DNA of 64,000 bases from Neobacillus endophyticus (GTDB lineage: Bacteria > Bacillota > Bacilli > Bacillales > Cytobacillaceae): the NCBI RefSeq assembly GCF_013248975.1, contig NZ_JABRWH010000001.1, forward strand, positions 5,166,001 through 5,230,000. Reading direction: 5' to 3'. Position 1 is the stretch's first letter. Every line of letters begins with the position of its first letter. Both the position numbers and the translations under genes were made by a program. Shown in pieces: positions 46,879-56,381 of the stretch. The notes beneath the pieces are model-generated. The model had not been told where the DNA came from. It worked only from the letters and a program-made list of their open reading frames with translations, and made no database searches.

Positions 46879-46894
46879 TTTTATCTGTAATTGA

Positions 46895-48010
46895 TTATAT
46901 AAATTGAAAAGGATTTGTATCTTCTTCTGAAGGAAATATATCCACTGTATAACCGGAGTCCTGGCACATTTTTTTCAACGTTTGCGCAAGTCCTTTTTTC
47001 ATTACCTTTTCAACATTATGACCAGGGTCAATCAGATTAAGCCCTAACATCATGGCATCATGTGCAGTGTGATAATATATATCACCTGTTACATACACAT
47101 CTGCCCCTTTAAATTTGGCACTGGTAAAATATTTATTTCCATCTCCGCCTAAGACCGCTACTTTTTTCACTTTTGCCTGTAAATCTCCTGTAACTCTGAC
47201 TCTGTCGACCTCGAGAGCAATTTTTACTTTTTCTGCAAATTCCCCTAATGTCATTTCTTTAACTTTTCCAATTCTTCCAAGCCCGAGTACTTCTCCTTTA
47301 TTTTCAAGAGGATACACATCATATGCCACTTCTTCGTAAGGATGAGCCTTAATCATGGCCATTATCGTCCTTTTAAGCAGGGTCTCCGGTACGATCGTCT
47401 CTATGCGAACCTCGTCTACTGCCTCAAGCTCTCCTGATTTACCAATAAATGGGGAAGTTTCAGCTCCAGGTAGAAATCTGCCCGTTCCCTCTGCTGAAAA
47501 AGAGCAGTGGCTGTATTGGCCAATATGACCAGCTCCGGAATTTCCAAGAACCTCACGAATTAAGTCTGCATGACTGCCTGGTACAAACACAACCAGTTTC
47601 TTTAAACTGACATCAACCGTTGGAACCAACACTTCAGTATTCTCTAACCCCAGTGCTTCTGCCAACCAATCATTGACACCGCCATTTGCAATATCAAGAT
47701 TCGTATGAGCTGCATAGACAGCAATATCATGCTTCAATAATTTCTCAATCACTCGCCCTTGAACCGTATCCGTTAAAACATTTTTTAACGGACGAAAAAT
47801 CGGCGGATGATGTGCAATGATCAGCTGCACATTTTTTTCAATCGCTTCGTCAATTACGTTTTCTAGTACATCTAGTGCAATCATAACTCGATCAATTTTT
47901 TTATTTAACCTGCCAATTTGCAAGCCAATCTTATCGCCTTCCATAGCTAATGATTTCGGAGCAAACTGTTCAAATAATTGAATGATTTCATGACCGTTAG
48001 GATTCTTCAT
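46895..48010 (-). CDS. yqfO: Nif3-like dinuclear metal centre protein (YqfO)
   Basis: A 371-residue NIF3/DUF34 family protein, sometimes annotated as GTP cyclohydrolase 1 type 2 homologue. The first third contains metal-binding IAHHPPIF and AAHTNLDIANGGVN; the last third holds DVYVTGDIYYHTAHDAM and IDPGHNVEK. Between them is an inserted PII-like domain (about residues 130-240), as in Bacillus YqfO. The true reaction is unclear. Its ATG overlaps trmK by 14 bases. Confidence 0.92.
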   Translation of the reverse strand: MKNPNGHEIIQLFEQFAPKSLAMEGDKIGLQIGRLNKKIDRVMIALDVLENVIDEAIEKNVQLIIAHHPPIFRPLKNVLTDTVQGRVIEKLLKHDIAVYAAHTNLDIANGGVNDWLAEALGLENTEVLVPTVDVSLKKLVVFVPGSHADLIREVLGNSGAGHIGQYSHCSFSAEGTGRFLPGAETSPFIGKSGELEAVDEVRIETIVPETLLKRTIMAMIKAHPYEEVAYDVYPLENKGEVLGLGRIGKVKEMTLGEFAEKVKIALEVDRVRVTGDLQAKVKKVAVLGGDGNKYFTSAKFKGADVYVTGDIYYHTAHDAMMLGLNLIDPGHNVEKVMKKGLAQTLKKMCQDSGYTVDIFPSEEDTNPFQFI

Positions 48011-48716
48011 TAACCAAAACCCCCTCCGCCAATCTGATTTTCATTAATAATTCCTGCTTCTTCACCGAAGCTTCTTCTGTTTCACTTGCATGCACCAATT
48101 GGGTGTAGATCCGTTCCCAATTCTTCTTCTCGGCAGACCATTTTTTGAAGAAAGCTTCCGAACGGCTTTTGGAAAGGTAAGGTCCAAATAGGAGACCGGC
48201 GTCCATATTGTTTCCATATGGTTTCTTTGCATCTCCTTTTTCTCCAATTAAAATCTCGTAAATTTTCCCATCTTCTTCAAGAATTTCTTCGGCTTTAAGT
48301 TCCCAATTATTTTCTAAAAACCATTTTCTGATGGAAAGTGCATGAATATTCGGCTGCAAGATAAGCCGTTTCACAGATCCCAGTTTGTCTTTGCCTTTTT
48401 CCAAAATACTCGCTATTAATGTTCCGCCCATACCGGCAATCGTAATGCACTCCACTTCATCAGGACCAACTACATCAAGTCCATCACCCGTCCTGACAGA
48501 AATCACATCTGATAGTCCTTGGGCATTTACGTTTCTTACAGCCGATTGAAAAGGGCCTTCTGCTACTTCTCCGGCAACAGCAAATGGAATGCCAAAATTC
48601 TTAACTAAAAAACATGGTAAATATGCATGATCTGACCCGATATCCGCAACGCTTGCACCTTTTGGCACATACTTTGCTACCATTTCGAGCCTGGCTGATA
48701 ATTTATCTGAATTCAA
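47997..48716 (-). CDS. trmK: tRNA (adenine-22 N1)-methyltransferase
   Basis: Methylates A22 of many tRNAs in Gram-positive bacteria. The 239-residue protein begins (M)NSDKLSARLEMVAKYVP, with the SAM motif SVADIGSDHAYLP and CITIAGMGGTLI. TTG 48716 was chosen because GGTGGG precedes it and the N-terminus then matches known TrmK proteins. It was known as YqfN. It is co-transcribed with yqfO. Confidence 0.93.
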   Translation of the reverse strand: MNSDKLSARLEMVAKYVPKGASVADIGSDHAYLPCFLVKNFGIPFAVAGEVAEGPFQSAVRNVNAQGLSDVISVRTGDGLDVVGPDEVECITIAGMGGTLIASILEKGKDKLGSVKRLILQPNIHALSIRKWFLENNWELKAEEILEEDGKIYEILIGEKGDAKKPYGNNMDAGLLFGPYLSKSRSEAFFKKWSAEKKNWERIYTQLVHASETEEASVKKQELLMKIRLAEGVLVNEES

Positions 48717-48762
48717 ATGTCCCACCACTCTTTTATTTCTTTGCTATGTACTAGTATAAAAA

Positions 48763-48788
48763 AGGTCCTTCACAGATGCAAAGGACCA
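48763..48788 (-). terminator. Terminator of cccA
   Basis: Minus strand: GGTCCTTTGCATCTGTGAAGGACC followed by TTTTTTATAC, about 10 bases beyond the cccA stop. Confidence 0.87.
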
Positions 48789-48797
48789 TTCGATACT

Positions 48798-49163
48798 TTA
48801 CTTAATTTTTGAAACCCATTCTGCCATTGCATCAGCTTGTTCTGGTTTAACTAAACCAGGAGGCATGTTTCCTCGTCCTTGAGTAATAATTTGCTTAATT
48901 TGCGCCTTACTTAACTTGCTGCCGATTCCGTGCAATGATGGGCCAACTACACCTTGATAATGATCTCCATGGCAGGCAATACATGTTGTCTTGTAAATGT
49001 CTTCCGGATTGGTAGCCGCAGTTTGCGTTTTATCACCGCTCGTTCCACTTGTTCCCTTTGCCAGTTCCCGTGCGTCACCGAGACCTTTGAAGGACAATAC
49101 GAGCGTTAAAACGATTCCAAAAACCATAATCAGGACAAAAGGAATAATCGGATTCCGCTTCAT
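48798..49163 (-). CDS. cccA: Membrane-anchored cytochrome c550
   Basis: A 121-residue c-type cytochrome. Residues 5-25 are a membrane anchor (IIPFVLIMVFGIVLTLVLSF); a Gly/Thr/Ser-rich linker follows. The haem site is TTCIACHGDH (CxxCH) and the sixth ligand is the Met of RGNMPPGLV. It carries electrons on the outer membrane face. ATG 49163 has AAGGGAGG upstream. In B. subtilis cccA lies next to sigA; here an acyl-CoA dehydrogenase gene is between them. Confidence 0.93.
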   Translation of the reverse strand: MKRNPIIPFVLIMVFGIVLTLVLSFKGLGDARELAKGTSGTSGDKTQTAATNPEDIYKTTCIACHGDHYQGVVGPSLHGIGSKLSKAQIKQIITQGRGNMPPGLVKPEQADAMAEWVSKIK

Positions 49164-49292
49164 GAAATAACCTCCCTTATGTATAAACATTCAAACAATA
49201 GATTGTCTATAAACACCTATTATTTTACTTTAAAAACCAAAGAAGGAAAAGTCCTAAACATACTTTATCCAGATATCTTTGTAAAAAAAGGT

Positions 49293-49328
49293 AAAAAGAG
49301 GCTAGATACTTTTTAAATGCCTCTTTTA
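49293..49328 (-). terminator. Terminator of the acyl-CoA dehydrogenase gene
   Basis: Minus strand: AAAAGAGGC...GCCTCTTTTT then ACCTTTTTTT. It is just beyond the stop codon at 49343. Confidence 0.87.
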
Positions 49329-49342
49329 TCTCCAAAAATATT

Positions 49343-50482
49343 TTAACAACCAATTATTCTCGAAATGACCATTCTTTGAACTTCTGATGTTCCTTCACCT
49401 ATTTCGAGCAGTTTGGCATCCCGCATCATTCTTTCCACTTGATATTCCTTCATGTATCCGTAGCCGCCATGAATTTGAACCGCCTGACTAGTTACTTCCA
49501 TACAAATTTCGGAAGCATATAATTTGCACATAGCCGCCTCTTTTGAGAAGGGTTTTCCATTGTCCTTCAGCCAGGCAGCTTTATAGACCATATTACGAGC
49601 CAATTCAATTTTTAAGGCCATGTCTGCCAATTTAAATTGAATAGCTTGGAAAGAGGAAATAGATTTGCCAAATTGCTTTCTCTCTTTTGCATAGGCGAGT
49701 GCTTTTTCAAACGCACCTTGTGCGATCCCAACTGCCATTGCCCCTATACCAATCCGTCCTCCATCAAGTGTGATAAGAAATTGGCGGAATCCCTCTCCAC
49801 GTTTACCAAGTAAATTTTCTGCGGGCACCCTTACATCCTCCAAAACGAGTTCAGTAGTATTAGAAGAGTTTAAACCCATTTTTTCATAGTTATCAATAAC
49901 AGTAAAGCCAGCTGCGTCTGTAGGAACTATAATGGCACTGATCTCCTTCTTCCCATCCTTTTCTCCTGTAACAGCTGTTAACGCCAAATGTTTTGCAAAG
50001 CTTGCATTAGTAATAAAACATTTGTTCCCATTAATAACAAATTCACCATTTTCTTCTCTGGCAGTTGTTATAGTTCCGCCTGCGTCAGAACCGGCATTTG
50101 GCTCCGTTAGTCCAAATGCCCCCAATGACTCACCTGTGCAGATTGGTGTTAAAAAGGTTTGTTTCTGTTTCTTTGATCCGAACAAATATAATGGTGCTCC
50201 ACCGAGTGATATATGGGCAGAATAGGATATTCCAGTTGAGCCGCATACACGGCTAAGCTCTTCCACTACAATGGCAAAGCTGATCGTATCAGCGCCTGCA
50301 CCCCCGTATTCCTCTGGGAAAGGCAGCCCAAGCATCCCCATTCCACCCAATTTTTTAAATATATCTATAGGAAATTTTTTTGTTCGATCCCGCTCAATGG
50401 CACCTGGAGCAACCACTTCGTCTGCAAATTGACGAATGGTTCTTTTTATCATTTCTTGCTCAGCAGTTAAATCAAAATTCAT
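49343..50482 (-). CDS. Acyl-CoA dehydrogenase
   Basis: A 379-residue FAD enzyme that introduces the alpha-beta double bond into acyl-CoA. It has the family pattern: N-terminal helices, GAFGLTEPNAGSDAG, CFITNAS, and the late QIHGGYGYMKEYQVERMMRDAKLLEIGEGTSEVQRMV, where the catalytic glutamate in EGTSE is visible. It is most like the short-chain/isovaleryl type, but the substrate is not determined. ATG 50482 has AAGGGG upstream. It stands alone between cccA and sigA, a place that is empty in B. subtilis. Confidence 0.9.
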   Translation of the reverse strand: MNFDLTAEQEMIKRTIRQFADEVVAPGAIERDRTKKFPIDIFKKLGGMGMLGLPFPEEYGGAGADTISFAIVVEELSRVCGSTGISYSAHISLGGAPLYLFGSKKQKQTFLTPICTGESLGAFGLTEPNAGSDAGGTITTAREENGEFVINGNKCFITNASFAKHLALTAVTGEKDGKKEISAIIVPTDAAGFTVIDNYEKMGLNSSNTTELVLEDVRVPAENLLGKRGEGFRQFLITLDGGRIGIGAMAVGIAQGAFEKALAYAKERKQFGKSISSFQAIQFKLADMALKIELARNMVYKAAWLKDNGKPFSKEAAMCKLYASEICMEVTSQAVQIHGGYGYMKEYQVERMMRDAKLLEIGEGTSEVQRMVISRIIGC

Positions 50483-50812
50483 CTCCATATCCCCTTAAAA
50501 CCAACTTTTGCACACGTGTTGTATGCGCTTACATGTTATATTATAATGGGGAATGGATAATATTCTCAAGATTTAAAAATTTTTAACAATAAAATATTAT
50601 TCAATCGAAATATATTTATGATCTATTTTCTGGATAATTAATTATACTTTACGATTTGATCTCCATTACAAAAATGTGATAAAAGCTTTTCATTTTTTCA
50701 CAAAAATTTATTTTAATTTAAAATCCATATAATGACATGATGCCTATTTGCAAAAAGAGAAACAATTCAGTAAAATAAAACACAGAGAAAGTGCTTACAA
50801 AAGGAGAAGCAA

Positions 50813-50890
50813 ATGCGAAATAAAGAAAACGATTTGACTGGCGAGCCCGTTAGGGCAAAGTCAAGGTGTAGTTGTCTTTATGCCCAATGA
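50813..50890 (+). CDS. Possible 25-residue peptide before sigA
   Basis: ATG 50813 follows AAAAGGAGAAGC with ideal spacing and opens MRNKENDLTGEPVRAKSR, ending after 25 codons. The RNKE...GEPxRAKSR pattern recalls the start of the spore protein SspK family (RNKE..F..GEPRAK), but it stops before the family's C-terminal part. The next frame (from 50881) reads PNDGKFTF, which could be a shifted remnant. It is either a real small peptide or a decayed sspK-like gene. Confidence 0.35.
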   Translation: MRNKENDLTGEPVRAKSRCSCLYAQ

Positions 50891-50922
50891 CGGAAAGTTT
50901 ACTTTCCTATCGGCAAAAAAAA

Positions 50923-50950
50923 TAGTTTACTCCGTAAAACGAAGTAAACT
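50923..50950 (-). terminator. Terminator of sigA
   Basis: Minus strand: AGTTTACT...AGTAAACT then ATTTTTTTT, directly after the sigA stop. It ends the dnaG-sigA operon. Confidence 0.92.
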
Positions 50951-50961
50951 ACTTTTAAGCT

Positions 50962-52095
50962 TTATTCTAAAAAGTCTTTCAACCGTTTGCTGCGGCTTGG
51001 GTGACGTAATTTACGCAATGCTTTTGCTTCAATTTGGCGGATACGCTCGCGCGTTACGCCAAATACTTTCCCTACCTCTTCCAAAGTACGGGTACGGCCA
51101 TCATCCAACCCAAAACGAAGGCGGAGAACATTCTCTTCCCGGTCTGTAAGGGTATCAAGAACATCTTCCAGCTGCTCTTTAAGTAATTCATATGCAGCAT
51201 GTTCAGAAGGTGAAGTTGCATCCTGATCTTCAATAAAATCTCCGAGGTGGGAATCATCTTCTTCACCAATCGGCGTTTCAAGTGAGACAGGCTCTTGGGC
51301 AATCTTTAAAATTTCTCTTACCTTATCTGGTGTAAGATCCATGTCCTCTGCGATTTCCTCAGGAGATGGTTCACGGCCAAGATCTTGAAGTAATTGTCGC
51401 TGAACGCGAATCAGCTTATTGATAGTTTCAACCATATGAACCGGAATCCTGATCGTTCTCGCCTGGTCCGCAATGGCGCGAGTAATCGCTTGGCGAATCC
51501 ACCAGGTTGCATACGTACTAAACTTAAAGCCTTTGCGATAATCAAATTTCTCAACTGCTTTAATTAGGCCCATATTTCCTTCTTGAATGAGGTCAAGAAA
51601 GAGCATGCCACGACCGACATAACGTTTCGCAATGCTGACAACAAGACGAAGATTTGCTTCAGCTAGGCGCCTTTTTGCTTCTTCATCACCCTGTTCAATC
51701 CGATGAGCAAGCGAAATCTCTTCTTCTGCAGAAAGCAAGTCAACTCTTCCAATTTCTTTTAAGTACATTCTTACTGGGTCATTTATTTTTACACCAGGAG
51801 GAACACTTAGATCATTCAAATCAAATTCATCATCGTCTTCTTTAGCCAGTGCCTTTAGGCTCGGATCATCCTCGTCGTCACTTTCGCCGACTAGTTCAAT
51901 TCCCTGCTCTCCAAGGAAATCATAAAATTCATCCATCTGATCAGAGTCTAATTCAAAGTTCGCCATTTTTTCAGCAATATCATCATAGGCAAGGACGCCG
52001 ACTTTTTTACCCACTTCTGTTAACTGATCTTTTACTTGTTCCAAGGTTAATTCATTCTCGGCCTCTTTTGAACGTGCTGATTTTTCAGCAGCCAT
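50962..52095 (-). CDS. sigA: RNA polymerase principal sigma factor SigA
   Basis: A 377-residue sigma-70 factor. Region 1.1 is at the N-terminus ([18 protein letters not shown]). Region 1.2 begins near [15 protein letters not shown]. Region 2 has [29 protein letters not shown]. Region 4 ends with [22 protein letters not shown]. All are intact. ATG 52095 has AAGGAGG. It is the last gene of the dnaG-sigA operon. Confidence 0.98.
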   Translation of the reverse strand: MAAEKSARSKEAENELTLEQVKDQLTEVGKKVGVLAYDDIAEKMANFELDSDQMDEFYDFLGEQGIELVGESDDEDDPSLKALAKEDDDEFDLNDLSVPPGVKINDPVRMYLKEIGRVDLLSAEEEISLAHRIEQGDEEAKRRLAEANLRLVVSIAKRYVGRGMLFLDLIQEGNMGLIKAVEKFDYRKGFKFSTYATWWIRQAITRAIADQARTIRIPVHMVETINKLIRVQRQLLQDLGREPSPEEIAEDMDLTPDKVREILKIAQEPVSLETPIGEEDDSHLGDFIEDQDATSPSEHAAYELLKEQLEDVLDTLTDREENVLRLRFGLDDGRTRTLEEVGKVFGVTRERIRQIEAKALRKLRHPSRSKRLKDFLE

Positions 52096-52136
52096 ATGGG
52101 GTCCCTCCTTCAAGAATCAGAAGCATTTATTAAAAT

Positions 52137-53942
52137 CTATAGTGATTTACGCAATTGATTTATTTCAATTCCTATTAACGCAGCCTGATTATAATCTTTC
52201 TGCCGCTCTGCTTCTTTCAATTCCATTTCTTTTTCCTTTATTTTTAACAATTTTTGATAATTCAACACCTGTTTGATATAATCATTTAATTCTTTTGTAC
52301 TTAACTCATCATTTAGAGGCATCATTTCTATATTTGCCACAATCCTTCTAAGATTGTCATCTTGAATATAGGTTAAAAACGCGCTGGATTCTGATTCCAA
52401 ATGTTCTTCATAAAAGCTTAAAAGATATGTTATGATTGCTTGGTGTTCATCATTATTAAACGTATTGCCTTGTAATAATTCCTGAATTTTATATGCTGTA
52501 TCCCGATCTCTTAACATATGGGCAATTAAATGCCTTTCAGCTGTATAATATGCCGGCTTAAGCACATTTATCTTTTGGATAATAGCTGGATTCTTCTCTA
52601 AAGGTTTCTTGCCTTGTTCTTTTCTTTTTTCAGCAAAAAAAATTTGTTTTTGCTGATCTCTTAACGCATCAAGAGAAAGTGAAAATTCGGCAGCAAGCTG
52701 CCTTAGATAGTGATCTCTTTCTACCGCCTTTGTCAACTTACTTATTTCTTTGATTATTTCTTCGATATAAGTAAGCCTATCTCCTTCATTCTGAAGATTT
52801 TTTCCTCTGCGAAAATAAAGAAATTTAAAGGCCATCCAAGTATAGCTTGCTCCAATTACTTCATTGCGGAATTTTTCGGCGCCATAGCTTTTTATATATT
52901 CATCAGGGTCCATTCCATCCGGCATGATTGCAACTTTGATTAAGATTCCTGCATCATTTAACAAGTTACCTGCCCGATACGCTGCTTCAATTCCGGCATT
53001 ATCAGAATCATAACAGATGGTAATCGACTGTAATGTTCTTCGTAAAAGGACGATATGCTCATCTGTCAAAGATGTTCCCATTGTAGCAACACCGTTATCA
53101 ACACCGGCACGGTCAGCTGCAATTACGTCTGCAAATCCCTCAAACAAAACCGCTTGCTGCATTTTTTTTATAGAAGGTTTAGCAAGATGGTAATTATACA
53201 AAATCTTACTTTTATTAAAGATTGCTGTTTCGGGACTATTTAAATATTTTGGCTCATCAGCCCCAATTGTTCTCCCAGAAAATGCAATCGTATTTCCATT
53301 TCGGTCGAGAATTGGAAACATAATTCGATTTCTAAATCGGTCGAAATACGTTCCGTCTTTTTCACGTTTAATAATTAGTCCCGCTTTTTCCATCCAATTT
53401 GGGGAAAATCCCCTTTTGGTTAAAAATTTATAGACAAAATCCCATGAATTTAATGAATAGCCAATTTGAAATTTATCTATGGAATCACGGGTAAATCCTC
53501 TTTCCAATAGGTATTCCAATGCTGGCTGACCTTCTTTTGTATTGACCAACAAATGATGGTAAAATTTACTAAGAATTTCGTGTGCGTTTAACATTGCCTG
53601 AATTTCTTCAGGAATTTTTTTCTCACTACGGCCTGATGTCAGATCTAAATCAAGATCAACATTTACTTTTGCTGCCAATTTTACTGTAGCTTCCTGAAAG
53701 GAAATTCCCTCAAGTTCCATAAGGAAAGAAAATACATTGCCGCCTGCTCCGCAGCCAAAACAATGGAATATTTGTTTATCGGGTGAAACTGAAAATGACG
53801 GGGTGCTCTCTCCATGGAATGGACATAATCCGAAGTAATTTCGCCCTTGCTTTTTCAATTGAACATAATCACTGATGATGTCAACAATATCGACAGCCTG
53901 ACGAATTTGGTTAATTTTTTCTTCGGCAATTCGGTCTGCCAT
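52137..53942 (-). CDS. dnaG: DNA primase DnaG
   Basis: A 601-residue primase. The N-terminal zinc site is C40-x2-H43...C61-x2-C64 (CPFHGE and HCFGCGAGG). The TOPRIM core follows (VLFEGFADVIAADRAGV and ICYDSDNAGIEAA). The C-terminal 150 residues are the helicase-binding part. It lies 41 bases before sigA and behind the yqxD-like frame. Confidence 0.97.
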   Translation of the reverse strand: MADRIAEEKINQIRQAVDIVDIISDYVQLKKQGRNYFGLCPFHGESTPSFSVSPDKQIFHCFGCGAGGNVFSFLMELEGISFQEATVKLAAKVNVDLDLDLTSGRSEKKIPEEIQAMLNAHEILSKFYHHLLVNTKEGQPALEYLLERGFTRDSIDKFQIGYSLNSWDFVYKFLTKRGFSPNWMEKAGLIIKREKDGTYFDRFRNRIMFPILDRNGNTIAFSGRTIGADEPKYLNSPETAIFNKSKILYNYHLAKPSIKKMQQAVLFEGFADVIAADRAGVDNGVATMGTSLTDEHIVLLRRTLQSITICYDSDNAGIEAAYRAGNLLNDAGILIKVAIMPDGMDPDEYIKSYGAEKFRNEVIGASYTWMAFKFLYFRRGKNLQNEGDRLTYIEEIIKEISKLTKAVERDHYLRQLAAEFSLSLDALRDQQKQIFFAEKRKEQGKKPLEKNPAIIQKINVLKPAYYTAERHLIAHMLRDRDTAYKIQELLQGNTFNNDEHQAIITYLLSFYEEHLESESSAFLTYIQDDNLRRIVANIEMMPLNDELSTKELNDYIKQVLNYQKLLKIKEKEMELKEAERQKDYNQAALIGIEINQLRKSL

Positions 53943-54109
53943 GAAAACAACTCCAATTATAGTACTACAATGTTATTCGGCAAGAATTTATTGAATTCCT
54001 GCATATTTCGACAAGATTTTCATAAATTCTAATGAAAATCTTTTCCGATCTTCAATTTGAAAAGGTTTTGGTCCTTTTCAGTAAATCCCCCTCTTCCTTG
54101 CTTTCGCAT

Positions 54110-54460
54110 TTAAGCAGCGTATATCAAGGGCAGTTTGAGGTTTCTTGAAACACTACCCCCTCTTGGTGATAGTTCTGTAATACCTTTTGGAAGTAATATA
54201 GATGCAAGTCCTATATCCTGAGTAATGACAATATCCTGCTTATGATTCAGAATGTATAAATCTGCTGCCTCTTTCCCTGAATCAACATATCTCCATTCAC
54301 CGTATGTAAGTTTATCTATCACATGATGATCATAAGAGGCTATAAATAAAACCTTCACGGAAAATGCAGAAGCAATTTCGACAATCTCCTCCTTAACCGG
54401 GCATGAATCTGCGTTAACAAAAATAGTCGGAATGTCGTTTACATTTTTATTAATTCTACA
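54110..54460 (-). pseudogene. yqxD: YqxD/DUF188 reading frame without a normal start codon
   Basis: The frame encodes the conserved DUF188 (YaiI/YqxD) protein from TIFVNADSCPVKEEIVEIAS through to the C-terminal LASILLPKGITELSPRGG. It is open from 54460 to the stop at 54110, but contains no ATG, GTG or TTG upstream of the motif; the first is GTG 54358, which would remove it. GGAG lies 9 bases before ATT 54454, so an ATT start (as in infC) is conceivable; ATG 54444 is one base out of frame. The motif VDAD is here VNAD. It may be decaying or use an unusual start. The family is of unknown function. Confidence 0.6.
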
Positions 54461-54759
54461 TCACTCCGCATATTCCTTCTTTCGCCGCTAATTTTATCAA
54501 GGAAACTTGCCAATTAGCGAACAAACTTTAGTAAAACTGAAATAGTACGTTTAGACTAGGGAGGTGAAAATAAATAAAACGAATTGTCGAAAATTATTTT
54601 AAAGGGTTCCCTTGACATCTCACAATAAATAGTTTATTCGTTCACATGTAAGTCTAAACCTAAAAAGATGTATTTTTATCACAATTTTTTATTATAGTAT
54701 ATTCATTATCATTTTGCCATAACTTTTTTTCATATTTCAAAGCTTCATTATCAAAAAAA
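54461..54759. other. Intergenic region between yqxD-like frame and yqfL
   Basis: About 300 AT-rich bases. TATAAT-like boxes at about 54695 and near 54500 could start minus-strand transcription into yqxD-dnaG-sigA, but no -35/-10 pair is convincing. A GGGAGGTG at 54559 has only a 12-codon GTG frame after it. I see no RNA gene. Confidence 0.5.
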
Positions 54760-54786
54760 CACACATAATCAGCGTGATTATGTGTT
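54760..54786 (-). terminator. Terminator of yqfL
   Basis: Minus strand: ACACATAATCA-CGC-TGATTATGTGT then GTTTTTTTG. The stem overlaps the yqfL stop codon. Confidence 0.88.
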
Positions 54787-55594
54787 AAGTTCTGCCTTTT
54801 TGAAAATAATTTAAGATAACATTCGCCGTTTCCTCTACAGCCTTATTGGTAACATCAATTACTGGACAGTTAATTTTGTTTACGACCTTTTCAAAGAATT
54901 TTAATTCCTCTTTGATGCGTTCAATGTTGGCATAACTTGCTTTATCATTTAATCCTAAGGAGATCAGACGTTCACGACGAATACTATTTAATTTTTCCGG
55001 GCTAATTTTCAATCCAAAACACTTATCTATCGGAACTTTATAAAGCTCTTCAGGAGGATCAACTTCAGGAACAAGCGGAACATTAGCCACTTTAAGCCGT
55101 TTATGTGCGAGATATTGTGATAATGGAGTTTTAGATGTTCTTGAAACACCGATTAAAACAATATCTGCCTTTAAGAGTCCTCTAGGGTCCCGGCCATCAT
55201 CATATTTTACGGCAAATTCAATTGCTTCAACCTTTTTAAAATAATCCTCGTCAAGCTTCCGCACAAGCCCAGGTTCATTTAAAGGCGTTTTTCCGGAAAA
55301 GATTTCAATTTGATCAATGATGGGTCCAATTAGATCTACAGCATAGATTCCGTCAGCCTCGGCCCTCTCTCTCATATATGTACGCATTTCCGGCTTAACA
55401 AGTGTGTAAGCGATCATTCCTTTATCCAAATATACAAGTGATAAAACCTCATCAATATGTTCTTTATCCTCTACATATGGAAACCTTTTTAAAATCATTC
55501 CCGACCCATTAAACTGACTTATAGCAGCTTTTGTTACCAACTCGGCCGTTTCACCTACTGAATCTGATACTACATATATTACAGGTACGCTCAT
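54785..55594 (-). CDS. yqfL: PEP synthase/pyruvate phosphate dikinase regulatory protein family (YqfL)
   Basis: A 269-residue DUF299 protein of the bifunctional kinase/phosphorylase family. The N-terminus [18 protein letters not shown] and the P-loop-like [21 protein letters not shown] near 150 identify it. Relatives control PPDK or PEP synthase by threonine phosphorylation; in B. subtilis the gene follows ccpN and affects gluconeogenesis. It lies 33 bases after ccpN and is probably co-transcribed. Confidence 0.93.
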   Translation of the reverse strand: MSVPVIYVVSDSVGETAELVTKAAISQFNGSGMILKRFPYVEDKEHIDEVLSLVYLDKGMIAYTLVKPEMRTYMRERAEADGIYAVDLIGPIIDQIEIFSGKTPLNEPGLVRKLDEDYFKKVEAIEFAVKYDDGRDPRGLLKADIVLIGVSRTSKTPLSQYLAHKRLKVANVPLVPEVDPPEELYKVPIDKCFGLKISPEKLNSIRRERLISLGLNDKASYANIERIKEELKFFEKVVNKINCPVIDVTNKAVEETANVILNYFQKGRT

Positions 55595-55627
55595 TTTCCT
55601 TCACCATCTCCTCTAACACGCCTATTA

Positions 55628-56257
55628 TTATTCATCACCTAATGCTACAAAAGCTTTAGCAATATTTGTTTTAGTTATTCTGCCAATTACTTCAAAGCCA
55701 TTATCTGTTTTTCTAACGACAGGAAGTGCATCAATTTGTTTTTCAATCAGTTTTTTTGCAATGTCGATTAATAGATCGTCCCTCTCACACATCGTAATAT
55801 TCGGCATTCTTGTCATGATAATATGTACAGGAATGGCTGTGAGCTCTTGTTTACCTATACTGGCCCTTAGGAGATCTTTTCTAGATAAAACTCCAACTAA
55901 ATAGGAGTTCTTGTCGACGACAAATAATGTTCCCACATCTTCTAGAAACATGGTGCATATTGCATCATATACGGAAACATTCTCATTGACAACAACAGGT
56001 ATGGATTGATATTCCTTTACATAAATCTTTTGCAGGTTTTCTGTTAATAACTGCGTTCCAGATTTTCCAGTATAAAAATACCCTACCCGTGGTCTTGCAT
56101 CCAAATACCCAGCCATTGTTAAAATAGCAAGATCCGGCCTTAGTGTTGCCCTTGTGAGCAGCAATTGTTCAGCAATCTGTTCACCAGTAATCGGTCCATT
56201 CTCCTTAACAATTTGGAGAATTTGCTCTTGGCGTTTCGTTAGTTCTATTGTTAACAC
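55628..56257 (-). CDS. ccpN: Transcriptional repressor CcpN
   Basis: A 209-residue regulator of gluconeogenic genes. The N-terminal HTH has LTKRQEQILQIVKENGPITGEQIAEQLLLTRATLRPDLAILTMAGYLDARPRVGYFYTG. Two CBS domains follow (VYDAICTMFLEDVGTLFVVDKNSYLVGVLSRKDLL and the later INIAKKLIEKQIDALPVV). B. subtilis CcpN senses ATP/ADP through them. GTG 56257 gives an N-terminus matching B. subtilis, but AAAGGTG directly abuts it, so spacing is odd; GTG 56260 is also possible. Confidence 0.93.
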   Translation of the reverse strand: MLTIELTKRQEQILQIVKENGPITGEQIAEQLLLTRATLRPDLAILTMAGYLDARPRVGYFYTGKSGTQLLTENLQKIYVKEYQSIPVVVNENVSVYDAICTMFLEDVGTLFVVDKNSYLVGVLSRKDLLRASIGKQELTAIPVHIIMTRMPNITMCERDDLLIDIAKKLIEKQIDALPVVRKTDNGFEVIGRITKTNIAKAFVALGDE

Positions 56258-56381
56258 CACCTTTATATTGTTTCGGTAAAGTTAAAAAGTAAAAAATGAT
56301 GTACATTTAATAGAAATATTATAGCTTAATTACTGATCAATGGAAATTTATTCACTCACTCGAATTTTTTTTCTAAATAAT

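Larger units (their letters stand above)
50489..50961. other. Intergenic region between acyl-CoA dehydrogenase and sigA
   Basis: About 480 bases. The left part (50540-50760) is AT-rich and holds no ORF. A 25-codon frame with a good ribosome site is at 50813-50890 (see its own entry), and the sigA terminator is at 50923-50950. No RNA gene is recognised. Confidence 0.6.

Noticed and set aside
54559..54605. GTG frame after GGGAGGTG in the yqfL-yqxD gap
   Set aside because: Only 12 codons long, and no conserved neighbour supports it; the ribosome-site match is a single occurrence.
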